64,000 nt of DNA from Candidatus Pantoea haifensis (GTDB lineage Bacteria; Pseudomonadota; Gammaproteobacteria; Enterobacterales; Enterobacteriaceae): contig JAGTWN010000004.1 in the NCBI GenBank assembly GCA_018842655.1, positions 1,178,001 through 1,242,000 on the forward strand. The letters run 5' to 3'. Below, piece after piece: positions 49,341 to 60,592 of the stretch. Under the pieces are notes generated by a model that saw only the letters and a list, made by a program, of their open reading frames with translations, searched no databases and was not told the DNA's origin. The first letter of the stretch is position 1. The number at the start of each line of letters is the position of its first letter. The translations under genes were made by a program, and so were the position numbers.

Positions 49341-52037
49341 ATGGCCGTTACCAATGTCGCTGAACTTAATACACTGGTCGAACGTGTTAAAAAAGCCCAG
49401 CGTGAATACGCCAACTTTTCCCAACAACAGGTTGACGCCATCTTCCGCGCAGCCGCTCTCGCCGCTGCTGACGCCCGTATTCCACTGGCAAAAATGGCCG
49501 TCGCTGAATCAGGTATGGGGATTGTTGAAGACAAGGTCATTAAAAACCACTTCGCCTCCGAGTATATTTACAACGCCTATAAAGATGAAAAGACCTGCGG
49601 TGTGCTTGATACTGATGACACTTTCGGCACCATCACTATAGCAGAGCCGATTGGGTTGATATGCGGCATCGTTCCTACAACAAACCCGACCTCAACCGCC
49701 ATTTTTAAAGCACTTATTAGTCTTAAAACCCGCAACGGTATTATCTTCTCCCCTCACCCACGCGCTAAAGATGCTACCAACAAAGCGGCAGATATTGTGC
49801 TGCAGGCAGCCATCGCGGCGGGTGCACCAAAAGATATTATCGGCTGGATTGACGCGCCGTCAGTTGAGCTTTCTAATCAGTTAATGCATCACCCTGATAT
49901 CAACCTGATCCTTGCGACAGGCGGGCCAGGCATGGTTAAGGCAGCCTATAGCTCCGGTAAACCCGCGATTGGTGTGGGTGCAGGTAATACACCCGTAGTG
50001 GTTGATGAGACAGCTGACATCAAACGTGCTGTTGCCTCCATTTTGATGTCTAAGACGTTTGATAACGGCGTAATTTGTGCGTCTGAACAATCCGTAATCG
50101 TGGTTGACAGCGTTTATGATGCCGTTCGCGAGCGTTTTGCCAGCCATGGCGGTTATATGTTACAGGGTGATGAACTGCGTGCCGTGCAGGATATTATCCT
50201 GAAAAATGGCGGTCTGAATGCGGCAATTGTGGGCCAGCCTGCGGTTAAGATTGCTGAAATGGCGGGCATTAGCGTGCCAGCCAATACCAAAATTCTCGTC
50301 GGTGAAGTCAAACTGGTTGATGAATCTGAGCCGTTTGCTCATGAAAAACTGTCGCCAACCTTAGCCATGTATCGGGCTAAAGATTTTGCAGATGCCGTTG
50401 ATAAAGCTGAAAAGCTGGTTGCGATGGGCGGTATCGGCCATACCTCATGTTTGTATACCGATCAGGATAATCAGACAGAGCGCGTTCACTATTTCGGCGA
50501 CAAAATGAAAACCGCGCGTATTTTAATTAACACGCCTGCCTCACAGGGTGGCATTGGCGATTTGTATAACTTCAAGCTTGCCCCCTCTTTAACCCTCGGT
50601 TGTGGCTCGTGGGGCGGTAACTCCATTTCTGAAAACGTGGGACCTAAACATCTCATCAACAAGAAAACCGTGGCCAAGCGAGCTGAAAATATGTTGTGGC
50701 ATAAACTTCCGAAGTCTATTTACTTCCGCCGTGGCTCACTTCCTGTCGCGCTGGAAGAAGTGGCCACTGATGGCGCAAAACGTGCCTTCATCGTGACTGA
50801 CCGTTTCCTGTTTAACAATGGCTATGCCGATCAGGTCACGCGCGTACTGAAAACGCATGGTATCGAAACGGAAGTCTTCTTTGAAGTTGAAGCCGACCCA
50901 ACCCTGAGCATTGTGCGGAAGGGGGCGGAGCAGATGAACAGCTTTAAACCTGATGTGATTATCGCATTGGGCGGCGGTTCGCCAATGGATGCCGCCAAAA
51001 TTATGTGGGTGATGTATGAGCATCCTGAAACCCATTTCGAAGAGCTGGCGCTGCGCTTTATGGATATCCGCAAACGTATCTATAAATTCCCGAAAATGGG
51101 TGTAAAAGCGCGTATGGTCGCGATCACCACTACCTCGGGAACCGGTTCTGAAGTAACGCCATTTGCAGTAGTAACAGACGATGCGACGGGTCAAAAATAT
51201 CCTTTAGCAGACTATGCACTGACACCGGATATGGCGATTGTGGATGCTAATCTGGTTATGGATATGCCGCGGTCGCTGTGTGCTTTCGGTGGCCTTGATG
51301 CGGTTACCCATTCACTCGAAGCTTATGTTTCAGTATTGGCGAACGAATATTCAGATGGGCAGGCTCTGCAGGCGCTGAAACTACTGAAAGAAAATTTACC
51401 CACCAGCTATGCTGAAGGGGCGAAGAATCCGGTAGCACGTGAGCGTGTGCACAATGCCGCGACAATTGCGGGTATCGCTTTTGCTAATGCCTTCCTTGGC
51501 GTATGTCACTCAATGGCGCATAAGCTGGGGTCAGAGTTCCATATTCCTCACGGGTTAGCGAACTCACTGCTGATTGCGAACGTTATCCGCTATAACGCGA
51601 ATGACAATCCTACCAAGCAGACCGCTTTTAGTCAGTATGACCGCCCACAAGCGCGCCGCCGTTACGCTGAGATCGCCGACCATCTGGGATTAAGTGCTGT
51701 GGGTGACCGCACGGCACAAAAAATCGAGAAGCTGCTGGCCTGGCTGGATGAGATGAAAACGCAGTTAGGGATCCCAACCTCAATTCGTGAAGCGGGTGTT
51801 CAGGAAGCAGATTTCCTCGCCAAAGTTGACAAGCTGGCCGACGATGCATTCGATGATCAATGTACCGGTGCTAACCCACGCTATCCGCTGATTGCAGAAC
51901 TGAAGCAAATTATGCTGGACAGTTACTATGGCCGTGACTACGTTGAGCCTTTCTCAAGCGTGGCCGAAGCCGTCACAGCACAACCGATCACAGGCGCTAA
52001 AGTGGAGAAAAAACCAAAAAAGCCTGACAGGAAATAA
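49341..52037 (+). CDS. adhE: Bifunctional aldehyde-alcohol dehydrogenase AdhE
   Basis: Reduces acetyl-CoA to acetaldehyde and then ethanol in fermentation, and forms spirosomes. 898 residues (E. coli 891). N-terminal aldehyde dehydrogenase: GVGAGNTPVVVD and catalytic cysteine in NGVICASEQS. C-terminal iron alcohol dehydrogenase: GGGSPMDAAKIMWV, TSGTGSEVTPFAV, and metal-binding histidines in DAVTHSLEAYVS and CHSMAHKLGS. AGGAGA ahead of the ATG; a leader with redox-type sites upstream. Intact over 2.7 kb, which shows that the errors elsewhere depend on homopolymer context. Confidence 0.98.
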   Translation: MAVTNVAELNTLVERVKKAQREYANFSQQQVDAIFRAAALAAADARIPLAKMAVAESGMGIVEDKVIKNHFASEYIYNAYKDEKTCGVLDTDDTFGTITIAEPIGLICGIVPTTNPTSTAIFKALISLKTRNGIIFSPHPRAKDATNKAADIVLQAAIAAGAPKDIIGWIDAPSVELSNQLMHHPDINLILATGGPGMVKAAYSSGKPAIGVGAGNTPVVVDETADIKRAVASILMSKTFDNGVICASEQSVIVVDSVYDAVRERFASHGGYMLQGDELRAVQDIILKNGGLNAAIVGQPAVKIAEMAGISVPANTKILVGEVKLVDESEPFAHEKLSPTLAMYRAKDFADAVDKAEKLVAMGGIGHTSCLYTDQDNQTERVHYFGDKMKTARILINTPASQGGIGDLYNFKLAPSLTLGCGSWGGNSISENVGPKHLINKKTVAKRAENMLWHKLPKSIYFRRGSLPVALEEVATDGAKRAFIVTDRFLFNNGYADQVTRVLKTHGIETEVFFEVEADPTLSIVRKGAEQMNSFKPDVIIALGGGSPMDAAKIMWVMYEHPETHFEELALRFMDIRKRIYKFPKMGVKARMVAITTTSGTGSEVTPFAVVTDDATGQKYPLADYALTPDMAIVDANLVMDMPRSLCAFGGLDAVTHSLEAYVSVLANEYSDGQALQALKLLKENLPTSYAEGAKNPVARERVHNAATIAGIAFANAFLGVCHSMAHKLGSEFHIPHGLANSLLIANVIRYNANDNPTKQTAFSQYDRPQARRRYAEIADHLGLSAVGDRTAQKIEKLLAWLDEMKTQLGIPTSIREAGVQEADFLAKVDKLADDAFDDQCTGANPRYPLIAELKQIMLDSYYGRDYVEPFSSVAEAVTAQPITGAKVEKKPKKPDRK

Positions 52038-52039
52038 AT

Positions 52040-52067
52040 AAAAAAACCCGCTAAGGCGGGTTTTTTT
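52040..52067. terminator. adhE/tdk bidirectional terminator
   Basis: A7, CCCGC-CTAA region-GCGGG, then T7, starting three bases past the adhE stop and 15 before the tdk stop. Works for both convergent genes. Confidence 0.88.
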
Positions 52068-52082
52068 ATGCGTGATGAGAGC

Positions 52083-52703
52083 TTAATGATGGGGTGTTTG
52101 CGTACCGTGAATAGCGTGCAGGGAGCCTTGCTCAATGGCTTGTTTATAATGTTTACGACAGACAGAAATATAGCGTTCATTACCACCAATCACCACCTGT
52201 TCACCTTCACTAAACGGCGTTCCGTTACTGTCTAACCTTAACACCATGCTGGCTTTACGGCCGCAATGGCAAACGGTTTTCAATTCCACCAGCTTATCGG
52301 CCCAGGCTAACAAATATTCGCTGCCCGTAAACAGCTCGCCGCGAAAGTCGGTTCTTAATCCATAGCACAACACCGGAATATCGAGGCAGTCAACGACATC
52401 TGACAGAGCCTTAACCTGCTCTCGCGTTAAAAACTGGCTTTCATCAACCAGGACGCAGTGCACAGGCTGACGAGCATGCTCTGCCGCAATGTCGGCATAG
52501 AGCTGGGTTGAAGCGTTATAAAGTGAGGCTGGTGAAGAGAGACCAATGCGCGAACTGACTTTGCCAGCACCAAACCGATCGTCAATTTCTGCGGTATAAA
52601 CCAGTGTACGCATACCACGTTCGTGATAGTTGTAAGATGACTGCAACAGTGCAGTTGATTTCCCGGCATTCATCGCAGAATAATAAAAATATAGTTGAGC
52701 CAT
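52083..52703 (-). CDS. tdk: Thymidine kinase
   Basis: Salvages thymidine to dTMP. 206 residues (E. coli 205). P-loop [18 protein letters not shown], Walker B-like [12 protein letters not shown], and zinc cysteines in [11 protein letters not shown] and SVCRKHY. Between adhE and hns as in E. coli. Confidence 0.96.
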   Translation of the reverse strand: MAQLYFYYSAMNAGKSTALLQSSYNYHERGMRTLVYTAEIDDRFGAGKVSSRIGLSSPASLYNASTQLYADIAAEHARQPVHCVLVDESQFLTREQVKALSDVVDCLDIPVLCYGLRTDFRGELFTGSEYLLAWADKLVELKTVCHCGRKASMVLRLDSNGTPFSEGEQVVIGGNERYISVCRKHYKQAIEQGSLHAIHGTQTPHH

Positions 52704-53128
52704 ACGGGCTGTATCTCAGATTAGACGAAACAGAATGTCGGGCATTTTAGCACAGATGAAATTCACCGCCGTGTAAATTTGGCCGCTTGCGCTGCGTAAA
52801 AAAACATCGAATGTCGGATGATAAGCCAGCCGATAAGCGGGTAAACCTGACTGATGCTTTAATAAGCGTTTAGACAGCGCCCGTTCAGACTGTTTCTGAA
52901 CAAGCGTTGTTAGTGTAACCTAAGCCAAATTACTTTTATTATCATATGTTCTGTAATGCTATCGGCCCTCAGTAAATTTTAACGAATAGTCTTACAATAA
53001 ATGCGCTAATCCTGATTTATTAATCTTCATTCCACGTACAACTTCATTAGCTGTTGAAGTTATTTTTTGCCAACACTATTATTAGCGAGCAGAACAAATC
53101 TTTTTTTAATAATTCAGAGATCAGGACA
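52704..53128. promoter_or_regulatory. AT-rich region upstream of hns
   Basis: 425 bases. The hns-proximal part (from 52920) is very AT-rich, with many short A/T tracts typical of H-NS autoregulated promoters. No other gene seen. Confidence 0.5.
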
Positions 53129-53536
53129 ATGAGCGAAGCACTTAAAATTCTTAATAATATACGTACATTGCGTGCGCAAGCCCGAGAATTTTCAGTAGAA
53201 ACACTGGAAGAAATGCTGGAAAAACTTGAAGTTGTGGTTAATGAACGCCGCGAAGAAGAGTCTCAGGCTGAAGCTGAAAATGCAGAACGTACGCGCAAAC
53301 TTGAACAATACCGTGAAATGTTGCTGGCCGATGGTATTGATCCAAATGAACTGTTAAGCGCACTGGCTGAATCTAAAACTCAGGTCAAAGCTAAACGTGC
53401 AGCACGCCCCGCTAAATATCAATATGTTGACGAGAATGGCGAAACTAAAACCTGGACAGGTCAGGGACGCACGCCTGCAGTAATCAAAAAAGCCATTGAA
53501 GAACAAGGTAAAAAACTGGAAGACTTTTTACTGTAA
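53129..53536 (+). CDS. hns: Nucleoid protein H-NS
   Basis: Silences AT-rich and horizontally acquired DNA. 135 residues (E. coli 137): N-terminal oligomerisation helices ([29 protein letters not shown]), linker with [23 protein letters not shown], and C-terminal DNA-binding motif [16 protein letters not shown]. Start chosen at 53129 (MSEALKIL) with ATCAGGACA ahead; a longer in-frame start at 53054 adds 25 unrelated residues. Confidence 0.97.
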   Translation: MSEALKILNNIRTLRAQAREFSVETLEEMLEKLEVVVNERREEESQAEAENAERTRKLEQYREMLLADGIDPNELLSALAESKTQVKAKRAARPAKYQYVDENGETKTWTGQGRTPAVIKKAIEEQGKKLEDFLL

Positions 53537-53601
53537 TTGCAGCAGTGCTTAAGCTTTTGAAGATCAATCCTCAACTATTGTTTCTTTTTAAAGACCAGGA
53601 A

Positions 53602-53626
53602 AAGGAAGCCGGAGCTTCCTTTTTTA
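53602..53626 (+). terminator. hns terminator
   Basis: AAGGAAGC-CGGA-GCTTCCTT followed by Ts, 65 bases after the hns stop and just before the convergent epimerase stop. Confidence 0.85.
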
Positions 53627-53629
53627 CTT

Positions 53630-54637
53630 TTACACTTTGTAAAATTCCCGATACCAGTCAACAAACCGCTGCACGCCCTCTTCCACACTGGTTTGCGGCT
53701 TAAAGCCAATCGCTTTGAATAGCGCCTCGGTATCAGCACTGGTTTCTAATACATCTCCAGGCTGCATGGGCAGTAAATTTTTATTGGCTGTAATACCCAG
53801 AGCTTTTTCGATTGCTTCAATGTAATTCATTAACGTTACTGGCTGACTATTACCGATATTGTATACCCGATAAGGCGCAGAACTGGTGGCAGGTGAACCG
53901 GTTTCAACCGTCCAGTTTTCCTCTTTCTGCGGAATAACATCCTGCAAGCGCACAATGGCTTCAGCAATATCATCAATATAGGTAAAGTCGCGTTTCATTT
54001 GCCCCCGATTATAAACATCAATCGCTTCGCCTGCGATCATGGCGCGGGTGAATTTAAACAGAGCCATATCAGGGCGGCCCCAGGGACCATATACAGTAAA
54101 GAAACGTAACCCTGTGGTGGGTAATTGGTACAGATGCGAATAAGTGTGTGACATCAACTCGTTTGCTTTCTTAGTTGCAGCGTAAAGCGAAACAGGATGG
54201 TCAACAGTGTCATCTGTAGAAAAAGGCATTTTACGGTTCAGGCCATAAACTGAGCTGGAAGAGGCATAAAGTAAATGCTCTATTTTATGGTGGCGGCACC
54301 CTTCCAGAATATTTAAATGACCAATAAGATTCGCATCAGCGTAGGCATGAGGATTTTCAATGGAATATCGTACGCCAGCCTGGGCACCTAAATGAATTAC
54401 GCGCTGAAAGGAATATTGTTGGAAAAGAGATGCGATAGCTTCACGATCGGCTAAATCCATCTCAAGAAAGGTAAAACCAGGATAGTGATTGATCAGTGCA
54501 AGACGAGATTGTTTAAGATTAACATCGTAGTAATCATTCAGGTTGTCGATTCCGACAACCTGGTGACCGGCGTCCAACAAGCGTTGGCTAACATGAAAAC
54601 CAATAAAACCTGCGGCGCCGGTTACCAGAAAGTTCAT
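53630..54637 (-). CDS. UDP-glucuronate 4-epimerase
   Basis: Extended short-chain dehydrogenase of 335 residues that should convert UDP-glucuronate to UDP-galacturonate (Uge/WbnF/LspL group). NAD site GAAGFIGFHVSQRLL, substrate-site YDVNLKQSRL, active-site YAATKKAN (YxxxK), GVRYSIENPHAY, YGPWGRPDMALFKFT and C-terminal WYREFY. Last gene of galU-ugd-epimerase, 14 bases after ugd, so UDP-Glc, UDP-GlcA and UDP-GalA are made by one operon. The product likely feeds capsule, O-antigen or LPS core. Confidence 0.88.
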   Translation of the reverse strand: MNFLVTGAAGFIGFHVSQRLLDAGHQVVGIDNLNDYYDVNLKQSRLALINHYPGFTFLEMDLADREAIASLFQQYSFQRVIHLGAQAGVRYSIENPHAYADANLIGHLNILEGCRHHKIEHLLYASSSSVYGLNRKMPFSTDDTVDHPVSLYAATKKANELMSHTYSHLYQLPTTGLRFFTVYGPWGRPDMALFKFTRAMIAGEAIDVYNRGQMKRDFTYIDDIAEAIVRLQDVIPQKEENWTVETGSPATSSAPYRVYNIGNSQPVTLMNYIEAIEKALGITANKNLLPMQPGDVLETSADTEALFKAIGFKPQTSVEEGVQRFVDWYREFYKV

Positions 54638-54651
54638 AAATCCCTCGTCAA

Positions 54652-55992
54652 TTACGCAATTTTAATAGACGCTCCGCGGCCGATTGCATAATAAACGAAA
54701 CCGCGTTTGCTTGTACGCTCTGGATCATACAGGTTACGACCATCAAAAATCACGGGTTCTTTTAGTGCATTTTTGATGACGTCAAAGTCAGGTGCCCGGA
54801 AATTTTGCCATTCCGTACAAATCACTAACCCATCGGCGCCTTGCAGTGCAGCTTCTTTGGTGCCCATCAGCTTGAGATCGCTGCGGTGTCCATAGATACG
54901 TTGCGCTTCATCCATTGCTTCGGGGTCAAATGCCTGAACCGACGCGCCCGCTTCCCATAGTGATTCCATCAGCACACGGCTGGAGGCTTCACGCATATCA
55001 TCGGTGTTAGGCTTAAACGACAAACCCCATAGCGCAAAGGTTTTACCGCTCAGATCTTCACCAAAATGACGTTTGATAAACGTAGGCAGCTTGGTTTTTT
55101 GACTGTCATTAACATCTTCAACCGCTTGCAACAAACGCGGCTTATAACCAATGGATTCTGCAGTACGAATCAGTGCCTGTACATCTTTCGGGAAACAAGA
55201 ACCGCCGTAACCACAGCCAGGATAGATAAAGTGATAGCCGATACGAGAATCGGAACCGATACCCTGACGTACTTTCTCAATATCTGCGCCTAAACGTTCA
55301 GCGAGGTTAGAGATTTCATTCATGAAACTGATTTTCGTTGCCAGCATACAGTTTGCTGCATACTTGGTCAGTTCTGCGCTTCGAATATCCATCAGGATCA
55401 TACGATCGTGATTACGGTTAAACGGCTCGTAAAGTTCACGCAGCAGTTCAACCACGTCATCGTTATCTGTACCAACAACGATGCGTTCTGGACGCATGCA
55501 GTCGTTAACCGCTGCACCTTCTTTAAGGAATTCAGGGTTTGAAACCACATCAAAACTGATATTGGCATCACGCGCCTGCAGCGTTTCTGTCATCACTGCA
55601 CGCACTTTATCTGCTGTACCAACCGGAACAGTCGATTTATCGATCACCACTTTGTGGTCATTCATGTGCTGTGCAATAGTACGCGCCACAGCCGTAACGT
55701 ATTTCAGATCGGCTGAGCCATCTTCATCGGGCGGCGTACCCACGGCGATAAACTGCATTACACCGTGATTGACGCCCTGCTCGGCGTCAGTACTGAACTT
55801 AAGGCGGCCCGCTTCGTAATTTGACATTACCAGCGGCGTCAGACCCGGTTCAAAAATGGGGATGATGCCCTTTTTCAGATTTTCGACTTTCTTATCGTCG
55901 ACATCAATACAGAGAACGTCATGTCCGACTTCGGCCAACACCGCAGCCTGAACCAGACCGACATAGCCGATACCAAATACAGTGACTTTCAT
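54652..55992 (-). CDS. ugd: UDP-glucose 6-dehydrogenase
   Basis: Oxidises UDP-glucose to UDP-glucuronate with two NAD+. 446 residues: the longer class, not the 388-residue E. coli Ugd. Rossmann [44 protein letters not shown], catalytic cysteine in [13 protein letters not shown] and C-terminal AFDPEA/VICTEW. It is 22 bases downstream of galU. Confidence 0.96.
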   Translation of the reverse strand: MKVTVFGIGYVGLVQAAVLAEVGHDVLCIDVDDKKVENLKKGIIPIFEPGLTPLVMSNYEAGRLKFSTDAEQGVNHGVMQFIAVGTPPDEDGSADLKYVTAVARTIAQHMNDHKVVIDKSTVPVGTADKVRAVMTETLQARDANISFDVVSNPEFLKEGAAVNDCMRPERIVVGTDNDDVVELLRELYEPFNRNHDRMILMDIRSAELTKYAANCMLATKISFMNEISNLAERLGADIEKVRQGIGSDSRIGYHFIYPGCGYGGSCFPKDVQALIRTAESIGYKPRLLQAVEDVNDSQKTKLPTFIKRHFGEDLSGKTFALWGLSFKPNTDDMREASSRVLMESLWEAGASVQAFDPEAMDEAQRIYGHRSDLKLMGTKEAALQGADGLVICTEWQNFRAPDFDVIKNALKEPVIFDGRNLYDPERTSKRGFVYYAIGRGASIKIA

Positions 55993-56014
55993 TGAGCTAT
56001 CCTGTGGTTATGAA

Positions 56015-56922
56015 TTACTTTTTGTTGCCAACCGCTTTATCGAGCCATTCAGAGAAATCTTTGCCCAATACCGGGTGACGAACACCATACTCAACGAAAG
56101 CTTGCATATAGCCCAGTTTGTTACCGCAGTCATGACTTACCCCTTTGAGGTGATAAGCTTCAACGGTTTCTTTTTCCATCAGCATTGCAATGGAATCGGT
56201 CAGCTGAACTTCACCGCCTGCACCTGGGGGCGTTTTCGCCAGCAGTGGCCAAATGTCAGCAGAAAGTACGTAACGTCCTACCACAGCCAGGTTTGACGGT
56301 GCTTCAGCTGCTTTAGGTTTTTCAACCACACCCACCATTGGTGCGCTTTCACCGGGGTTCAACTCTGCACCCTGACAATCCACGACACCGTAAGCGGTGA
56401 CATCCGCAACCGGCTCAACCATGATTTGGCTGCGACCCGATTCTTCATAACGGCTCAGCATTTCTGCCAGATTGTCTTTGGTCGGGTTAGACTCATACTC
56501 GTCAATGATCACGTCTGGCAGAATAACCGCAACCGGCTCATCGCCGACCAGAGGATGCGCGCACATAACGGCGTGGCCCAGGCCTTTGGCGATACCCTGA
56601 CGCACCTGCATGATAGTGACGTGTGGAGGACAGATAGACTGGATTTCATCCAGCAGCTGACGCTTAACGCGTTTTTCCAGCATTGATTCCAGTTCAAAAC
56701 TGGTATCAAAGTGGTTTTCAATGGCGTTTTTAGAAGAGTGCGTTACCAGCACAATTTCGTTAATTCCAGCTGCAATGCACTCGTTAACGACATACTGGAT
56801 TAACGGCTTATCAACCAGCGGTAACATCTCTTTCGGAATCGCTTTAGTGGCAGGGAGCATACGTGTTCCCAAACCAGCTACCGGGATTACCGCTTTTTTA
56901 CTTTGGACTTATAGGCAGACAT
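56015..56922 (-). CDS. galU: UTP-glucose-1-phosphate uridylyltransferase (break near the start)
   Basis: Makes UDP-glucose. N-terminal nucleotide site [21 protein letters not shown], then [26 protein letters not shown] and [10 protein letters not shown]. The start ATG 56922 reads [10 protein letters not shown] and breaks at 56894-56899, six Ts (minus-strand As) for seven; restored length is 302 residues as in E. coli. A false later start at GTRML would lose the nucleotide loop. First gene of the UDP-sugar operon. Confidence 0.95.
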
Positions 56923-57115
56923 CAAGATACCTCTCTTATAGGCCGTTCAAGTTAATACTTGATATGTCGGTTTAAATTCGGAAATGAGTATATCAGTTAC
57001 CATCGAACGGATTTATCCTGGATGGAGTGAATCCGTAGAATTTAAGACTATTACCCAAGTGTAAAGCTAACTCCTGGTCCTGTCTCCAGCACCAGGATAA
57101 TTTAAAATTATCTGC

Positions 57116-58132
57116 TTATTCTTCAGTCGATAACATGAGGCGAATGCGGCCGCCAACGCCCCAGACGTGGCATTGCCAGTTGTCCGCACGCTGACTTATT
57201 TGATTGAGGTGAGTACTTCCCATAGTGCCAAGCGGGACACCATTACTGAGTTGAATTTGATGGGTGTGAATGTGCAGTGTTGCATTTAATCCCGCTGACA
57301 CCAGAATTAAATTTTTCAAACCGCGATGATAATAGCCGACTAACAAGGGGAACTGGCCACTCAGGTTAGCCTGGCGCAACAATAAATTGACCTGGCGAAG
57401 TAAACCATTTAGCTCAGGTAAACGCTGTTTTTGCCCCGACAACTGCTCTTGCAGCAGACCGTTAAACAATGCACGTAACAGCAGCGCAGCCAGTACGCCA
57501 TTATCACCTGCACGCGTGACATCAAGGCAATAAAAAGCCAGATCTTTATCTGACAGCGCCGCAATATCCAGTACCAGGCCAGGCTGCTCTGCCATAGTAA
57601 GCTGCCGGTAATTGACGCGACAGCTCGCTATGCTCTGTTGAACAGGAGGCTGGAGTTGTTTTAGCAACTTGGCCGCGGCTTTTGGATCGCGCACCAGCGC
57701 ATCCCAGTCCTGAAAAAGCTGCTCATCCTCTTCGACCTTAGAGGTAAACATTGACGGATAGAGACATTCATAAACAGCCTCACGGAAACGCTCAAAATTT
57801 TTAAGCGGCTTCAGTAAGACATCCTGTACCCCCAATCGCAGCACGTGAGCGATATCCGCCATATTTTCGGTTGCTGAGATCACAAGTATCGGCACGCTGT
57901 TGCCTCGCGTGCGGATATGTTCAACAAACTTAATGCCGTTCATACGCGGCATCTCAAGATCACAAATTATTAGATCAACTATATGCTGTTGTAGCTGTGC
58001 AATTGCGTCAATACCATCTTCCGCTTGTAACGTTACAGCACCCATCGATAACAGAAATTGGTCCAGCAACGAACGGAAAACGGCCTCATCTTCGACAATG
58101 AGTATCTTTTTGCCGATTAGTGGTTTTTCCAT
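57116..58132 (-). CDS. rssB: Sigma-S anti-sigma adaptor RssB
   Basis: Response regulator that delivers sigma-S to ClpXP. 338 residues (E. coli 337). Receiver domain KILIVEDEAVFRSLL with the phospho-acceptor in IICDLEMPRMNG, then a PP2C-like effector domain (CLDVTRAGDNGVLAALLLRALFN). Start has GGGGGAGAG ahead. Follows rssA. Confidence 0.95.
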   Translation of the reverse strand: MEKPLIGKKILIVEDEAVFRSLLDQFLLSMGAVTLQAEDGIDAIAQLQQHIVDLIICDLEMPRMNGIKFVEHIRTRGNSVPILVISATENMADIAHVLRLGVQDVLLKPLKNFERFREAVYECLYPSMFTSKVEEDEQLFQDWDALVRDPKAAAKLLKQLQPPVQQSIASCRVNYRQLTMAEQPGLVLDIAALSDKDLAFYCLDVTRAGDNGVLAALLLRALFNGLLQEQLSGQKQRLPELNGLLRQVNLLLRQANLSGQFPLLVGYYHRGLKNLILVSAGLNATLHIHTHQIQLSNGVPLGTMGSTHLNQISQRADNWQCHVWGVGGRIRLMLSTEE

Positions 58133-58231
58133 TCTCTCCCCCTGCGTACCAGATATTTCAATAGTGGTTCATAAAACGCACTTGCGCCTTTCAGAATTGA
58201 CCGAAGTGACATCTGTGAATGAACAACTTGA

Positions 58232-59136
58232 TTATCTACTACGGACCAGCGGTAAAAGTTCATCCATTTTTTCTCAACGGCGGCCTTGCCTGCCTCAATA
58301 GCCTCATCGGCTCGATGAAAGTCCAGCGTCGAAATTTGCGGACAAAACGGCTGAATAAGAACATCGGGCGGATCGCCTGCCATGCGATTTCGCTTTAGGC
58401 GATTTTCCAGAACCTGGATTGATGTTGACATAATTTCCATCGCACCGGGCGTTTGTGAAGCCCGGCGCTGGGTAAAATTTACCAGACGCTGACGCAATTT
58501 TCCTCCCCACGTCAACGCAGCAGCAGCGGCTTCTTCTTCACTATTTTGTGGCGTTACCGATAGCATATCTTGTTGCATCAAATGCGCATCATGTTGAAGA
58601 TCAACTGCAATGACAATGTCAGCGCCGAGTGCGCGAGTGAGTGAAATCGGTACGGGATTAACCACTGCACCATCCACCAGCCAATAACCATTGTAGCCGA
58701 CCGGCGGCAATAAGCCTGGCATACTACAAGAGGCTCGCACCGCCTGATGTAAATCACCTTCGGTGAGCCATAGCTCACGGCCAGTACTCAAATTTGTTGC
58801 AACTACACCGAATCGTTTATCGCCCCCTTCGATTGTATCGTGAGGAATAAGCTGACGGACATGATTAAACACCCGCTCTCCTCTCAGGAGACCACCACGT
58901 TGCCAGGAAACATCCATCAACCGGATAACATCCCAATAGCGAAACGCACTGACCCACTTTTCCATCAACGGCAACCGGTTATTAACGTAAGCCGAGCCGA
59001 CCAATGCACCGACTGAGCATCCTGCTACGACATCAATTTCAATACCAGCACGTTCAAGTGCTTTGATGACTCCAATGTGTGCCCATCCTTTAGCGGCCCC
59101 GGAACCCAAGGCCAAGCCAATCTTTACATTTCTCAT
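58232..59136 (-). CDS. rssA: Patatin-like RssA (break near the end)
   Basis: Patatin-type serine hydrolase of unknown substrate, paired with rssB in enterobacteria. Oxyanion motif LALGSGAAKGWAHIG, nucleophile in GCSVGALVG and the catalytic aspartate in DGAVVNPVP. At 58267-58272 six Ts stand for seven. With the base restored, AVEKKMDELLPLVRSR ends at 58232 and the protein has 301 residues, exactly as in E. coli. Read as given, the frame runs on to 58117 and falsely overlaps rssB by 16 bases. Confidence 0.94.
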
Positions 59137-59233
59137 CTAATCTCTGGTCCTGCGTCAATACATAGCTTCGCAGCGTGGGGTCGGCTACCATAGCGTTTGT
59201 TATTATTGATTCTTATCACTCTCAGGAGTTTTC

Positions 59234-59688
59234 GTGTCTGAAAAGTGCCCCTGCTGCAGCGGGAAGCAGTATAGCTTATGTTGCGAACCCTTTCTTAAGG
59301 GTAACCAAATCCCGGCTTCCGCTGAACAATTAATGCGTTCACGTTATAGCGCCTATGTGATGCAAGACGCTGATTATCTTATTGCCACCTGGCATCCTGC
59401 CAGGCGTGAGCCGAAACTGGCAGGGCTTTTGTCTGAAAGTTTTCAGGACACCGAATGGCTAAGCCTGAATGTAACTCGTTGTAATCATGGATGCCATGAT
59501 AATGAAGCATTCGTTACCTTTTTGCGCGATACCGCGAAAAAACGGACATTCATGCTATCTATGAGTGTTCGCGCTTTCTTCGCGAGGATCAACGCTGGTA
59601 CTATGTTGATGGAACAGCGCCGCCAGTGGGGCGCAACGATCGTTGCCCCTGTGGCTCCGAGAAAAAATACAAGAAATGTTGCGGCTGA
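59234..59688 (+). CDS. ychJ: YchJ, SEC-C motif protein (one-base break)
   Basis: Small UPF0225 protein with a SEC-C zinc motif at each end: N-terminal [13 protein letters not shown] and, after repair, C-terminal [16 protein letters not shown] start at 59234 with CAGGAG ahead. The frame breaks at 59519-59523, five Ts for six (AFVTFFARYREK after repair). Restored length is 151 residues (E. coli 152). Function unknown. Confidence 0.9.
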
Positions 59689-59744
59689 GCGCATTGCCAG
59701 CACAACGGTTTTACCCTTAATGCTTTGACAGGACTCTGATAGAG

Positions 59745-60592
59745 ATGCAAGCGCAAACCATGCAAAGAAAAGTTTTACGTACCATTTGTCCAGATGCAAA
59801 AGGTCTGATCGCCAAAATCACCAATATTTGTTACAAGCACGAACTCAATATCGTGCAAAACAATGAGTTTGTTGATCATCGCACTGGGCGTTTCTTTATG
59901 CGCACAGAGTTGGAAGGGATTTTTAACGACAACACACTGCTGGCCGATCTTGACAGCGCCCTGCCCCAGGGATCAGTACGTGAGCTGCACAGCGCAGGTC
60001 GTCGCCGCGTAGTCATTCTGGTGACTAAAGAAGCGCATTGTCTCGGCGATTTGCTAATGAAAAGTGCTTTTGGCGGTCTGGATATGGAAATTGCTGCCGT
60101 TATTGGCAACCACGAAACGTTACGCTCTCTGGTTGAGCGTTTCGACATTCCTTTTGCCCTGGTAAGCCATGAAGGCTTAACGCGCGAAGAACATGATAAT
60201 CGCATGGCCGATGAAATTGACCGTTATCAACCAGATTACGTTGTGTTAGCGAAATATATGCGTGTATTAACGCCAGCGTTCGTTCAGCGTTATCCTAACC
60301 AGATCATCAACATTCACCATTCGTTCCTGCCAGCCTTTATCGGTGCGCGTCCTTATCATCAGGCTTACGAACGTGGCGTGAAGATTATTGGCGCAACGGC
60401 GCACTACGTTAATGACAATCTGGATGAAGGCCCTATCATCATGCAGGATGTGATTAATGTGGATCACAGCTATACCGCTGATGAAATGATGCGCGCCGGT
60501 CGTGACGTAGAAAAAACGTGTTAAGCCGTGCATTATATAAAGTTCTCGGCCAGCGCGTGTTCGTTTACGGCAATCGCACGATTATACTTTAA
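59745..60592 (+). CDS. purU: Formyltetrahydrofolate deformylase PurU (break near the end)
   Basis: Releases formate from 10-formyl-THF for purine synthesis. N-terminal ACT domain (LRTICPDAKGLIAKITNICYKH) and C-terminal formyltransferase-like domain with INIHHSFLPAFIGARPYH and GATAHYVNDNLDEGPI. At 60511-60516 six As stand for seven; restored, the tail reads EKNVLSRALYKVLGQRVFVYGNRTIIL-stop, giving 282 residues (E. coli 280). Confidence 0.95.
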
